Below are positions 15,667-23,142 of a DNA stretch of 64,000 bases, one piece after another. Both the position numbers and the translations under genes were made by a program. Source of the stretch: Azospirillum soli (lineage in GTDB: Bacteria > Pseudomonadota > Alphaproteobacteria > Azospirillales > Azospirillaceae); the NCBI RefSeq assembly GCF_017876165.1, contig NZ_JAGINQ010000003.1:62001-126000 (forward strand). Direction: 5' to 3'. The notes under the pieces are model-generated. The model was not told the DNA's origin. It saw nothing but the letters and a program-made list of their open reading frames with translations, and did not search any database. Every line of letters begins with the position of its first letter. The stretch's first letter is position 1.

Positions 15667-16203
15667 TCAGCCGTCGATGGTAGCTGGCTCCTTGTCGTAC
15701 TCGTATCCGCAGAACCGGCACGCCTTGGCTGCCGCCTTGATTGTTTCGGCGCAACGCGGACAGTCCTTCGTATCTGCGGCCAGTGCGGCTGCCGGCTTGA
15801 CCTCGCGAGCTGATGCGATGGCTGCTTCGAGGTACCGGCGCAATGTACCGAGATAGGCGCTGTCCTTACTGATAAGCGCTTGTCGATCACCAGATGACGT
15901 TGCGAGCGTCAGGGAATATCCGCTTTCCCTACCGGCCGCTCTGGCGCCAGGAACAATCAACGCTATGCCGATAAACAGGACAACGAACGCTGGCCCAGTG
16001 TCACGGGATTGGAAGCCGCCGAACGACAGCAACACCGCCGCGACCCCAAGTGCGATCATAATGAAATGCATAAGGCCAAAGCCGCCGGGCAGCTTCTGCA
16101 CGCTAATCGAGTTGATCGTTTGGATTGCGTAGGTCGTGCCATCGATCACCGCCAGCGTCGGTGTGATCGTCACCTTGTGATCGGTATAGATTGGCTGCTC
16201 CAT
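15667..16203 (-). CDS. DUF6232-like membrane protein with zinc ribbon
   Basis: The protein is 178 residues from the ATG at 16203 (MEQPIYTDHKVTITPTLAVI). The N-terminus matches the DUF6232 outline. Two hydrophobic helices follow (about residues 43-60 and 72-88). The C-terminus has a CxxC...CxxC zinc ribbon (CPRCAETIKAAAKACRFCGY). The role is unknown. It is an accessory prophage gene upstream of the Ntn-hydrolase unit on the same strand. A longer start at 16239 adds 12 residues without support. Confidence 0.6.
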   Translation of the reverse strand: MEQPIYTDHKVTITPTLAVIDGTTYAIQTINSISVQKLPGGFGLMHFIMIALGVAAVLLSFGGFQSRDTGPAFVVLFIGIALIVPGARAAGRESGYSLTLATSSGDRQALISKDSAYLGTLRRYLEAAIASAREVKPAAALAADTKDCPRCAETIKAAAKACRFCGYEYDKEPATIDG

Positions 16204-16506
16204 CCCTGCCCTCATGCATACCGGTGCATGCACGCCCACAATCGAGCGCCACCGACGCGAGTGTGCGGAGGAAATCTGAACAGTTTATGACCGGCGGAGG
16301 GATATGAGGGCGACGTTGCGCCGCAGGGTTCACAGGGGGCACCGCCTCCATTCTCATAATTGGCGGAGTCGGTGTCGAAGCCCGCCTTCGCCATCTGAGC
16401 ATGATGCTTCGTTACCCAAAGCGAGACTGCCCAATGCCAGCGCATGGAAGCGCCCCAAAAGAGAAAGAGCAGGATTGAGTCCCGCCCTTTCTCCTTGCAT
16501 GTCGGG
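16204..16506. other. Gap without recognisable features
   Basis: Just over 300 bp between the DUF6232-like gene and the small secreted protein. Short open frames overlap on all strands, none with a ribosome site and domain character. I see no clear terminator or repeat. Confidence 0.4.
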
Positions 16507-16872
16507 TCAATAATGAGGGCATTCTTCAGGCTCTAGGCTTCCACCGCCTTGACCACACCCTCCAGTAACTTTGCTTTCAAAGCTCCCGAAATTCAGTGTT
16601 CTGTGCGTGCCATACCCGGATTGCGAACTTCCACCAGATGCCGTTATTGAATCAACCGTACCATCTGAGTTGTAGATGTAATTTGTCGCACGTCCCCCGC
16701 CGCCGCCAACGCCCTTTTCTGGATTTCCCCCGTAACCACCACAGTTTCGTACGGTCTGGACTGTGCTGTCAAAGCCAGTGCAGCCACCCCCACCGCCCGG
16801 CGATGTCTGAGCTTGCACTGGGGCCGCGAAAGTTACTGTTGCTAATGATATAGCCAAGAATAAGTTTCGCAT
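16507..16872 (-). CDS. Small secreted Gly/Cys-containing protein
   Basis: This 121-residue protein has a clear signal peptide (MRNLFLAISLATVTFAAPVQ, cut near AQAQ). The mature part is Gly-rich with four cysteines (GGGGGCTG, VRNCGGYGG, GGCGQGG, EECPHY). It could be exported from the lysogen. No family is recognised. The start is preceded by GGAGAGGG-like purines (from ccctctcc). The region is AT-richer than the phage structural genes. Confidence 0.55.
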   Translation of the reverse strand: MRNLFLAISLATVTFAAPVQAQTSPGGGGGCTGFDSTVQTVRNCGGYGGNPEKGVGGGGGRATNYIYNSDGTVDSITASGGSSQSGYGTHRTLNFGSFESKVTGGCGQGGGSLEPEECPHY

Positions 16873-17246
16873 TGCCCTCTCCTTTTGGTGCCCAGCTCGC
16901 TAAATGCTCGCTGAAGGTGCGTATTATAGAGGCGAGATTAAACAAGCGGGACATTCTAAAATGGATCTAATACCGGTCTCTGCTGTTCTCGAATACCCAT
17001 CTTGGACATTTGGACCACTCCAAATAACAGTCCTGTCCCATGCGTCCCCAGAGATGTCGCATCCGGACAACTAGCGGATCGGACCAGACGGATGGTGTCG
17101 TTTGTACGTCGGCAGTTCCGAGGCATTCTGCGGCCCGTACCAGACTGCATACGTAACTGTCCGTCGGGTGCGCACCAGTAGGGGGCTTATCAGGATTGCG
17201 GTGTCTGCTGCACGCAGCCTTCCGCTAAAGGAGGTGAACGAGCCGT
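16873..17246. other. Gap without a gene
   Basis: About 370 bp separating the small secreted protein from the lysogeny-control genes. I see no convincing open frame, repeat or terminator. Confidence 0.45.
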
Positions 17247-17534
17247 TCACCCCATTTTTCGGTCAGAACTCCGCCTGCGGCTTCTGCTCTTTGGGCCTTC
17301 GCGCAGCATCCGTTCCACGATCACGTCGGGATCCGCCGAGCGAGGCGGCCCACCTTCGGCTGCGGCATCCATGCAACGTCGCGCGGCAGCGAACAGCTCG
17401 TCCACATGCCACCGCTTCAGGCCGCCGATCACGATGGGCCTGGGCAACACGCCCTTCTCGACCCAACGCCTAACCGTGCTCGGGCTGGTGTCGAAGAACT
17501 CGGCAACGGACGACTCGGACAAGTATTCAGGCAC
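17247..17534 (-). CDS. AlpA/MerR-like HTH protein
   Basis: This 95-residue protein has an N-terminal winged helix-turn-helix (LSESSVAEFFDTSPSTVRRW ... GVLPRPIVIGGLKRWHVDEL) and a basic C-terminus. It overlaps the XRE gene upstream by 8 bp. It is likely an accessory regulator or excisionase of the prophage control region. Confidence 0.7.
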   Translation of the reverse strand: MPEYLSESSVAEFFDTSPSTVRRWVEKGVLPRPIVIGGLKRWHVDELFAAARRCMDAAAEGGPPRSADPDVIVERMLREGPKSRSRRRSSDRKMG

Positions 17535-17775
17535 CGGCAGCGCTCTTCTTCAGCCGCACACCGGGGCCGCTCCCATTTTCGGGGATAAACTGCACCCCGG
17601 CTTCCTCCAACGCCTTCTGGACAGCGGCAAGATTTTTGCCCGATGCAGCTGGGACGCCGTCGGCCGCCTCCATGCGCCTGATCGTGGACAACCCGACCCC
17701 ACTCTTCTGCGCAAGGTCGTCTGCGGACCAGCGAACCAAGGCGCGACCAGCACGGATTTGGTCTGATGTGAGCAC
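17527..17775 (-). CDS. Small XRE-family repressor-like protein
   Basis: This 82-residue protein consists of little more than an XRE helix-turn-helix (IRAGRALVRWSADDLAQKSG, then VGLSTIRRMEAADG) and a short tail typical of small phage regulators. It is divergent from the regulator at 17855, with a dyad (ATATGTG/CACATAT, 17830-17856) between them. This is the best candidate for the lysogeny repressor, although it lacks the peptidase domain of cI/LexA types. Confidence 0.7.
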   Translation of the reverse strand: MLTSDQIRAGRALVRWSADDLAQKSGVGLSTIRRMEAADGVPAASGKNLAAVQKALEEAGVQFIPENGSGPGVRLKKSAAGA

Positions 17776-17803
17776 TTTTCATTCACCTCTGGCATAAAAC
17801 CGC

Positions 17804-17856
17804 TTGACCGAGGCGAGCGGTTCCCATTTATATGTGAGATGAAACGTGCCACATAT
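17804..17856 (+). promoter_or_regulatory. Rightward early promoter with operator dyad
   Basis: The -35 TTGACC (17804-17809) and -10 TTTATA (17827-17832) are 17 bp apart. A dyad ATATGTG (17830-17836) and CACATAT (17850-17856) overlaps the -10 and the start region of the downstream gene. The divergent XRE gene suggests repressor control. Confidence 0.6.
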
Positions 17857-18514
17857 GGCGCGGAAGATCAATCGGGGCTGGACCATGAACACTACCGAAG
17901 GCCCACAGCCACAGCTCCCCGCCCTCCTTAACCCGGCGGATATCGACACCGAGATCAGTTGCGAACCGCGCATTCGCGACCTGAAGCTGGCGGAAGCCTT
18001 GGGGATGGCTGATCCGCACGCTATTCGGCGCATGATCGAGCGGCACATGGATGCGCTGCTGAAGTTCGGAGAGGTTATTTCCGATTCAGATCGGAAAATT
18101 GGTCGGGGCCGCCCTAGCAAGGGCACCTACTACCTGACCAAGAAGCAGGCCCTCTATATCACGGCGAAGTCGGACACCGAGCGCGCGGCAATGGTGACGA
18201 TCCAGATGGTCGAGGTCTTCGACGCGGTGACCAGCCAAGGGGCATTGCCGTCCTCCGACTCAGCGCCACCGCTCCCTATTACAGTGGCCCAGACCGACAC
18301 CCCCGCCTTGGCGAACGACATGCTCGAAGGAGCCGACCAGATCGCCGCGTTCATGGGATTGAGCGCCCGGCAGGTCTACCACCTCCAACGCCATCTGCCG
18401 GTCTTCACCATCGGCGCCAAGCTGTTCGCCCGGAAGTCCACGATCCTCCAGTGGATCGCCGATCAGGAGCGCGCAGCCATCGCCAACCCCGCCGAGGGGG
18501 CGGACTCCACCTAA
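17855..18514 (+). CDS. Phage regulatory protein with C-terminal HTH module
   Basis: The protein is 219 residues from the ATG at 17855 (17885 is an alternative start, MNTTEG). Residues 40-110 resemble phage Rha/antirepressor-type domains (IRDLKLAEALGMADPHAIRR, GRPSKGTYYLTKKQALYITA). The C-terminal 55 residues form an HTH module (IAAFMGLSARQVYHLQRHLP ... FARKSTILQWIADQE). That module closely resembles the end of the 48659-49051 protein at the other end of the prophage. It is an early gene divergent from the XRE gene. Confidence 0.7.
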   Translation: MARKINRGWTMNTTEGPQPQLPALLNPADIDTEISCEPRIRDLKLAEALGMADPHAIRRMIERHMDALLKFGEVISDSDRKIGRGRPSKGTYYLTKKQALYITAKSDTERAAMVTIQMVEVFDAVTSQGALPSSDSAPPLPITVAQTDTPALANDMLEGADQIAAFMGLSARQVYHLQRHLPVFTIGAKLFARKSTILQWIADQERAAIANPAEGADST

Positions 18515-18566
18515 CCAGCTCTGCCCGCAGAGCCGGGCTGACCACCACCTCAACCTGGAGAGCATC

Positions 18567-18779
18567 ATGCAGACGATCTTCAGCACGCCCGCCGGGCGTG
18601 AACGCCCCCGCCTTGCCTCCCCGCTTGGCATCGCCTTCCAGTTCCCCGAGCACGCCACCTATCAACCTTCCATGCATTGGAAGGTCCGGATCCTTGATGT
18701 GATCGCCTGCATGCTGGGAGTGCGCATCAAGATCGACGGCGTGCCCTACGGCACCGACCGCGCCTTCCGGAGCGCCTAA
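18567..18779 (+). CDS. Small hypothetical phage protein
   Basis: This 70-residue protein (MQTIFSTPAGRERPRLASPL ...) has a ribosome site (CTGGAGAG) 7-13 nt before its start. No family is recognised. It is the second gene of the plus-strand early block. A GC-rich imperfect hairpin (18795-18820) follows. Confidence 0.5.
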   Translation: MQTIFSTPAGRERPRLASPLGIAFQFPEHATYQPSMHWKVRILDVIACMLGVRIKIDGVPYGTDRAFRSA

Positions 18780-18879
18780 TCCGGAAACGACGAACGCCCG
18801 ACCGAGGCAACGGCCGGGCGCCCTTCCGCCGGGCGGAGGCAACCGCCCAAGCATCAATCCCCATGGAATCCGCTAAACC

Positions 18880-20856
18880 ATGAAGACCGACGATCACGAT
18901 ACCAGAAGACCGCAGCCCCAGCGCAAGCCCCTGGACCCGCTCCGTGGCCTGTTGCTGGGCACCGCCGCTCCGTTCGCCGGGGCCTATGCCGCCTATCATG
19001 CCGAGACCGCCCGCATCGGCAAAATGACCGACCTTCCCGGAGACGAGTTCGGCGCGCTCGTCAACGCCAAGGACGAGGCGTTCACGAGCGTGGTGCGCTC
19101 CCCCGACAGCCTGTGCACCATCGCTGACGCAATCGCCGCTGTGGGCTTCCTCCGGGACTACATCACCGGAGACGAGACCGCCACTCTGGTTGACATCAGG
19201 TTTCCGCCGGCCATCGCCGATGCGTTGTGGTCCTTCCTCGCGCGCGTGCACGAGTCCGCCAAGGCAACGGAAGGCAGCACGATCATTCCCGAACTCGGCA
19301 TGACGTTCACCGAAGCCGCCGACCGCCGTTCCGCCTTGTACGCGGCGGTAAAGGACATTTCCGACGATGAAGCCGGCGACGATGAGGTTGATAAGCTGTG
19401 CGAGGAGGAAAACAGGATCATTCATGCGATAGCCGCCATTCAACCGCAGACCGTAGCCGACTGTTTGGCGGTGCTCCAGTTGGTTGGCGACAAGGATACG
19501 GCCCTACAGCATAGCGATGTGCACGCGCCGGGCACTATGGCCGCCGCGCTGTTTCATGCCACGCTCAGCGCCGCCGCTGTCCTCTCCAGCATGCCCGCTG
19601 GGATGGTCGGTCATGGATCTGACGCCGAGTTGGTCAGCCTCTATAACCGCCTGATCGAGGCCGAAAGCACGCTGAACTCCCGCGCGCCCGGTACCAGCGA
19701 TGAAGAGCTGGAACCGTTCGTCGCGGCATTCCGGGATGCAGATAGTGCGTTCCGTAAAGCTCCGGCCCGATCCGTTGCCGGGATCGCGCTCAAGCTTCGG
19801 CGCTTTTGGGATCTGTGCGAGGAAGACCCGAGCATTGCCCCGCAAGCGGAAGACGTGATCGACCTCCTGAAGACAGCCAACGAAGCCGCCGAGCGGCTGT
19901 CCGCCATGCCGGCGGGGATGCTTCCGGCGGCCCATGCCGACGCGGAGCTTCTGGACCTCTGGCACCAGTACATGGATCTTTCCCGCCGTTGGGATGCCAT
20001 GGCGAAGACCAGCGCCAGCGACGAGGAAATGGAACCGCTGGGGAAGGCCATCGACCGCATTGACGACCGCATGACGGAGCTTCCGGCTCTGACTATGGCC
20101 GGTGTCGCGGTCAAGATGAAGCGGCTCATGATCCGCTACACGGAAGCTCCATGGGCGGTTGACATGACGTTCGGCGACATGCCGGAGCCTCACACGGATA
20201 TGGATTCCCGAGACTGGATGATCTGGAAGGCCATTCAGGATGCCGAGCGGCTGGCGCAACAGCCCCAGGCGTCCGCCTCTTCGCTGACGGCCATCTACAC
20301 CCGGTGGCGCGAAGCTCAGGCTCGCTACAACGATCCCAACCTGCCAGACGACCAAGACGAGGCCACGAAGGAACTGGACGAAATCGAACGCCGGCTGGCG
20401 CTTGAGCCGGTTCAATGCGCCACCGATGTGTTCGTGAAACTGGCTGCGCTCCTATCGGAACTCCATACGGTTGGCGTTCCGGTCATCGACGCGGAGCACA
20501 AGGAGGCGTGGCCGCGCCTGCTTCCGATCACTGAGGCCGCAGCCGACATGCTCCCGCCCGACGTCCGTGGGCCGTTCAAGGATATGATGGCCGGCATTCG
20601 GATGACCATCGCCGCCATGGACGAAGCCGACGCCAAAGGGCGGCTTCATACACCGGCACGAAGCACCCAGCCCGCCGACACGTTCGCGGACACTATCGCC
20701 GCTTTCGAGGCCGAAGCCGCGCAGGCGCTTTCCCTGCCCTCCACTCCCACGCTCGCCATGGTCGAGGCCGGGGCCGCCGCCGCCGGGATCGACATCGAGC
20801 AGGCCCGCGCGATCTACGCCGCCATGGCCGAAGCCTACAAGAAGGAGGCCGCGTAA
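18880..20856 (+). CDS. Large helical repeat protein of the prophage
   Basis: This 658-residue, mostly helical protein has no recognised domain. It contains about five diverged copies of a module ending in a pattern like FRDADSAFRKAPARSVAGIA, IDRIDDRMTELPALTMAGVA and LDEIERRLALEPVQCATDVF, each followed by a K-L-rich helix. Copies are 100-130 residues apart, and two share SDEE(L/M)EP just before. The N-terminus is basic and Pro-rich. It abuts the next gene without a gap. Function is unknown. A scaffold-like or DNA/protein-binding role is only a guess. Confidence 0.65.
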   Translation: MKTDDHDTRRPQPQRKPLDPLRGLLLGTAAPFAGAYAAYHAETARIGKMTDLPGDEFGALVNAKDEAFTSVVRSPDSLCTIADAIAAVGFLRDYITGDETATLVDIRFPPAIADALWSFLARVHESAKATEGSTIIPELGMTFTEAADRRSALYAAVKDISDDEAGDDEVDKLCEEENRIIHAIAAIQPQTVADCLAVLQLVGDKDTALQHSDVHAPGTMAAALFHATLSAAAVLSSMPAGMVGHGSDAELVSLYNRLIEAESTLNSRAPGTSDEELEPFVAAFRDADSAFRKAPARSVAGIALKLRRFWDLCEEDPSIAPQAEDVIDLLKTANEAAERLSAMPAGMLPAAHADAELLDLWHQYMDLSRRWDAMAKTSASDEEMEPLGKAIDRIDDRMTELPALTMAGVAVKMKRLMIRYTEAPWAVDMTFGDMPEPHTDMDSRDWMIWKAIQDAERLAQQPQASASSLTAIYTRWREAQARYNDPNLPDDQDEATKELDEIERRLALEPVQCATDVFVKLAALLSELHTVGVPVIDAEHKEAWPRLLPITEAAADMLPPDVRGPFKDMMAGIRMTIAAMDEADAKGRLHTPARSTQPADTFADTIAAFEAEAAQALSLPSTPTLAMVEAGAAAAGIDIEQARAIYAAMAEAYKKEAA

Positions 20857-21369
20857 ATGGCCGTCATCACCTTCCCCGCAACTCAGGATCGGGGCGCGCT
20901 GCGCCCCGTCTCCACCGAGGTCTCCATTCAGCGGCTTGCGATGTCCAGTGCGACCGAATGGCAACGCCAGATTATGACGGAGTGCCGGCGGCAAGGCATC
21001 CTCAACCCGGCGGTGTTCGCCTACCTGAAGGCCAATCGCCTGCTGGACCGCTGCACGCTCCTCGCATCGGAGGGACCGACTTCGCCCCTCCTGTTCAAGT
21101 TCATCGGCGTGCCCACGCTGTCCGTGCTGGGACGCGCGTGGGGTCGGTCGGTTCTCGGGCAGCCGGAGGACATCGACCCGCATGTGGAGTTCGCCCACAG
21201 CATCGGCATGCAGTACGTGGAGGCCATCGGGGCCGGAGAGGCGCTGTTCAACCGCATCTCCGTGACCGGCGTTGGCCGCCCCTTCGTCTACACGCACGCG
21301 GTCTATGGCTGGTCAGATCGCGGCCGGCGCGCGGTCCTGTCCTGCATCGACGTGCACACCCTGCACTGA
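20857..21369 (+). CDS. Hypothetical protein with a PAS-like outline
   Basis: This 170-residue protein starts at the first base after the stop of the 658-residue gene. Residues 65-170 (LLFKFIGVPTLSVLGRAWGR ... FVYTHAVYGWSDRGRRAVLS) alternate strands and helices in a PAS-like way, reminiscent of PAS_5 proteins of alphaproteobacteria. This is a weak assignment. Its last 57 bp overlap the convergent acetyltransferase gene. Confidence 0.55.
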   Translation: MAVITFPATQDRGALRPVSTEVSIQRLAMSSATEWQRQIMTECRRQGILNPAVFAYLKANRLLDRCTLLASEGPTSPLLFKFIGVPTLSVLGRAWGRSVLGQPEDIDPHVEFAHSIGMQYVEAIGAGEALFNRISVTGVGRPFVYTHAVYGWSDRGRRAVLSCIDVHTLH

Positions 21370-22152
21370 TCCCGGAACGCCTAGGTCCAACAGGACGGCC
21401 GCCCGACTCCAGCGCATGAAATGGAGGGGCAGCCGTCCGACGCCGGCTTGGTGATAGAGAATGCAGGGCCGGGGTTCCAACCGCCGCCGACCAGCACCGC
21501 GCCCGCTCCACACGGGCACCGTCTCGGGATCGACCAGCCCAACCACCCACTTCGGGCTCCACCGCGCCATTGCGACCAAGCGGGCGGCTGCCCCCAGGTC
21601 GTGGAACAGGCCCTTCCCGCGCCAGTCCGGCCGCGTCCAGCCGGCCACGATCCAGGCCACGGTGCCCGTGGTGTCGTGCGCCGCTTCGCTGGCGACGAAA
21701 GCCCACTCGTCCTCCGGCGCATGGCCGGGATCGTGGAAGGCGGAGAGGTCGGCCAGCCTGTCGCCTAAGCTCGCGGCCGAACAGTCGAGCAGCACTACGC
21801 CGTGCGTGCCGACGACATCCCCCTCTTCATCGACCGCCGCCAGCCAGAACGACGGCGCGCTCGCCGGCTTGGGCAGGAGCGGGAACCACTCGGCACGGTG
21901 TCGCAGGTTCAGCCGTTCCAACTCCGCCCAATCCTCGACCACCACCAGCGTGACGCCGCGCGCCACCGCCGCCGCGCACAGCCGGTCACGAGCTGCGGCC
22001 AGAGCCGGGACCAGCGGGCCGTTACCGAGCGGCAGGGTTTCCAGCAGTCGGCGGGGCGTGTCTGAAAGGGTGGGTTGAGAAGGGTACGAGCATTGTTCGG
22101 ACCCCTTGCCGCCCATGGCCTGCACGTCCTCCAGCGTCATCGCGCCGTCCAT
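21313..22152 (-). CDS. GNAT-type acetyltransferase
   Basis: The protein is 279 residues from the ATG at 22152, which overlaps the endolysin stop (TGATG) and has GGGAGG upstream. The acetyl-CoA loop RGKGLFHDLGAAAR (Q/R-x-x-G-x-G/A) follows a beta strand (AWIVAGWTRPDW). It is the last gene of the minus-strand late operon, downstream of the lysis genes. The substrate is unknown. Phage GNATs can modify host proteins or small molecules. The 3' end overlaps the convergent gene at 20857-21369. Confidence 0.7.
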   Translation of the reverse strand: MDGAMTLEDVQAMGGKGSEQCSYPSQPTLSDTPRRLLETLPLGNGPLVPALAAARDRLCAAAVARGVTLVVVEDWAELERLNLRHRAEWFPLLPKPASAPSFWLAAVDEEGDVVGTHGVVLLDCSAASLGDRLADLSAFHDPGHAPEDEWAFVASEAAHDTTGTVAWIVAGWTRPDWRGKGLFHDLGAAARLVAMARWSPKWVVGLVDPETVPVWSGRGAGRRRLEPRPCILYHQAGVGRLPLHFMRWSRAAVLLDLGVPGSVQGVHVDAGQDRAPAAI

Positions 22153-22745
22153 CACGCGACCTCCCGGCCGGTCGCCCAGCTCACAAGGAAGTCGGCGGCC
22201 CGGTTGCACCAGCCCCAGGCGTTGAGCGCCTGATCTTCCGTCCTGCCGCGCTTCTTAGCGTCCTTGGTGACGATCTCCCCGGCCTTCATGATGCGGAAGG
22301 CAACGACCAGCACCAGCAGCTTGCCGGCGTCGAGGGCGTTCACGGCGGCGATGGTCGCCGGTCCGACCTTGCCGTCCACCTTGATCTTGGCGCCCAGCAT
22401 GACGGCGGCCTGCTGAAGCCATGGGGAGGCGTCGTCGGCGCCGTAGAGCACGGCGCAGTCCACCACCGCGTCCCGCAACGCCGGATCGGCGATCCCGGCA
22501 TAGCCCGGCTGGACGACGTAGCGGTGGTGGTAGATGGCGCGGGCTTCCGTCTCGGTCAGGGCCTCGACATCGGCCGCCGTGACGACGGGCTGGGACGCGC
22601 GCCAGCTCCGCAGGGTCGCCAGGGTGATCCCGCCCTTGGTCGGGCCGCCCTTGTCCGCCGGATGGTTGGTGAACTTCGGCCACCCCTCCCGGCGGAGGAT
22701 GTCGTCAATGATGGTCTCGATACGGTCGCGCTGAGCGTCCGGCAT
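22152..22745 (-). CDS. Endolysin, glycoside hydrolase 108 family
   Basis: The protein is 197 residues from the ATG at 22745 with AGGAG upstream. The N-terminal catalytic motif (REGWPKFTNHPADKGGPTKG, then GITLATL) is the GH108 signature, with the catalytic Glu in the REG segment. The C-terminal half matches the companion peptidoglycan-binding domain (KIKVDGKVGPATIAAVNALD). It cleaves peptidoglycan glycan strands for host lysis. No signal peptide is seen, so release would need a holin. Confidence 0.85.
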   Translation of the reverse strand: MPDAQRDRIETIIDDILRREGWPKFTNHPADKGGPTKGGITLATLRSWRASQPVVTAADVEALTETEARAIYHHRYVVQPGYAGIADPALRDAVVDCAVLYGADDASPWLQQAAVMLGAKIKVDGKVGPATIAAVNALDAGKLLVLVVAFRIMKAGEIVTKDAKKRGRTEDQALNAWGWCNRAADFLVSWATGREVA

Positions 22746-22797
22746 GGCGTACTCCTGCGATGGGATGGGCGGCGTCTCGCGACGCGGCGGGAGGGAA

Positions 22798-23130
22798 TCA
22801 GGCGGCGTGCCGGTGGTGCTGGTCCACGTGCTGGTTGATGCGGTTCGAGAGGCCGTCCACCCGCTCCGACAGGCCGTTGAGCAGCTGGAAGATTTCGTCC
22901 GTCGTGTGGTTGCTGGCCGGCTGCGGGCGGTTGAGCCACATGCGCCACGCCAGCAGGCCAGCCCCCGCCGCAATGGCCATCGCCTGCACCAGCGGGGCCG
23001 CCAGCCCAAGCGTCTGAATGCCGGCGGCGATCAGGCCGTTGACGGTGGGATCGTCCGCCCACGCGACCACGGCGGGGGCGGCGGTGAGGGTGCCGGCGGC
23101 GGCCAGCAGGAGGGGCAAGGGCTTGCGCAA
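22798..23130 (-). CDS. Small membrane protein, possible holin
   Basis: This 110-residue protein has an N-terminal hydrophobic segment (LPLLLAAAGTLTAAPAVVAW), a second membrane helix at about residues 43-62 and a polar His-rich tail. It sits directly upstream of the endolysin. Size, two hydrophobic segments and position fit a holin, but the first segment could equally be a signal peptide. Confidence 0.55.
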   Translation of the reverse strand: MRKPLPLLLAAAGTLTAAPAVVAWADDPTVNGLIAAGIQTLGLAAPLVQAMAIAAGAGLLAWRMWLNRPQPASNHTTDEIFQLLNGLSERVDGLSNRINQHVDQHHRHAA

Positions 23131-23142
23131 GGTCGGTCTCCT

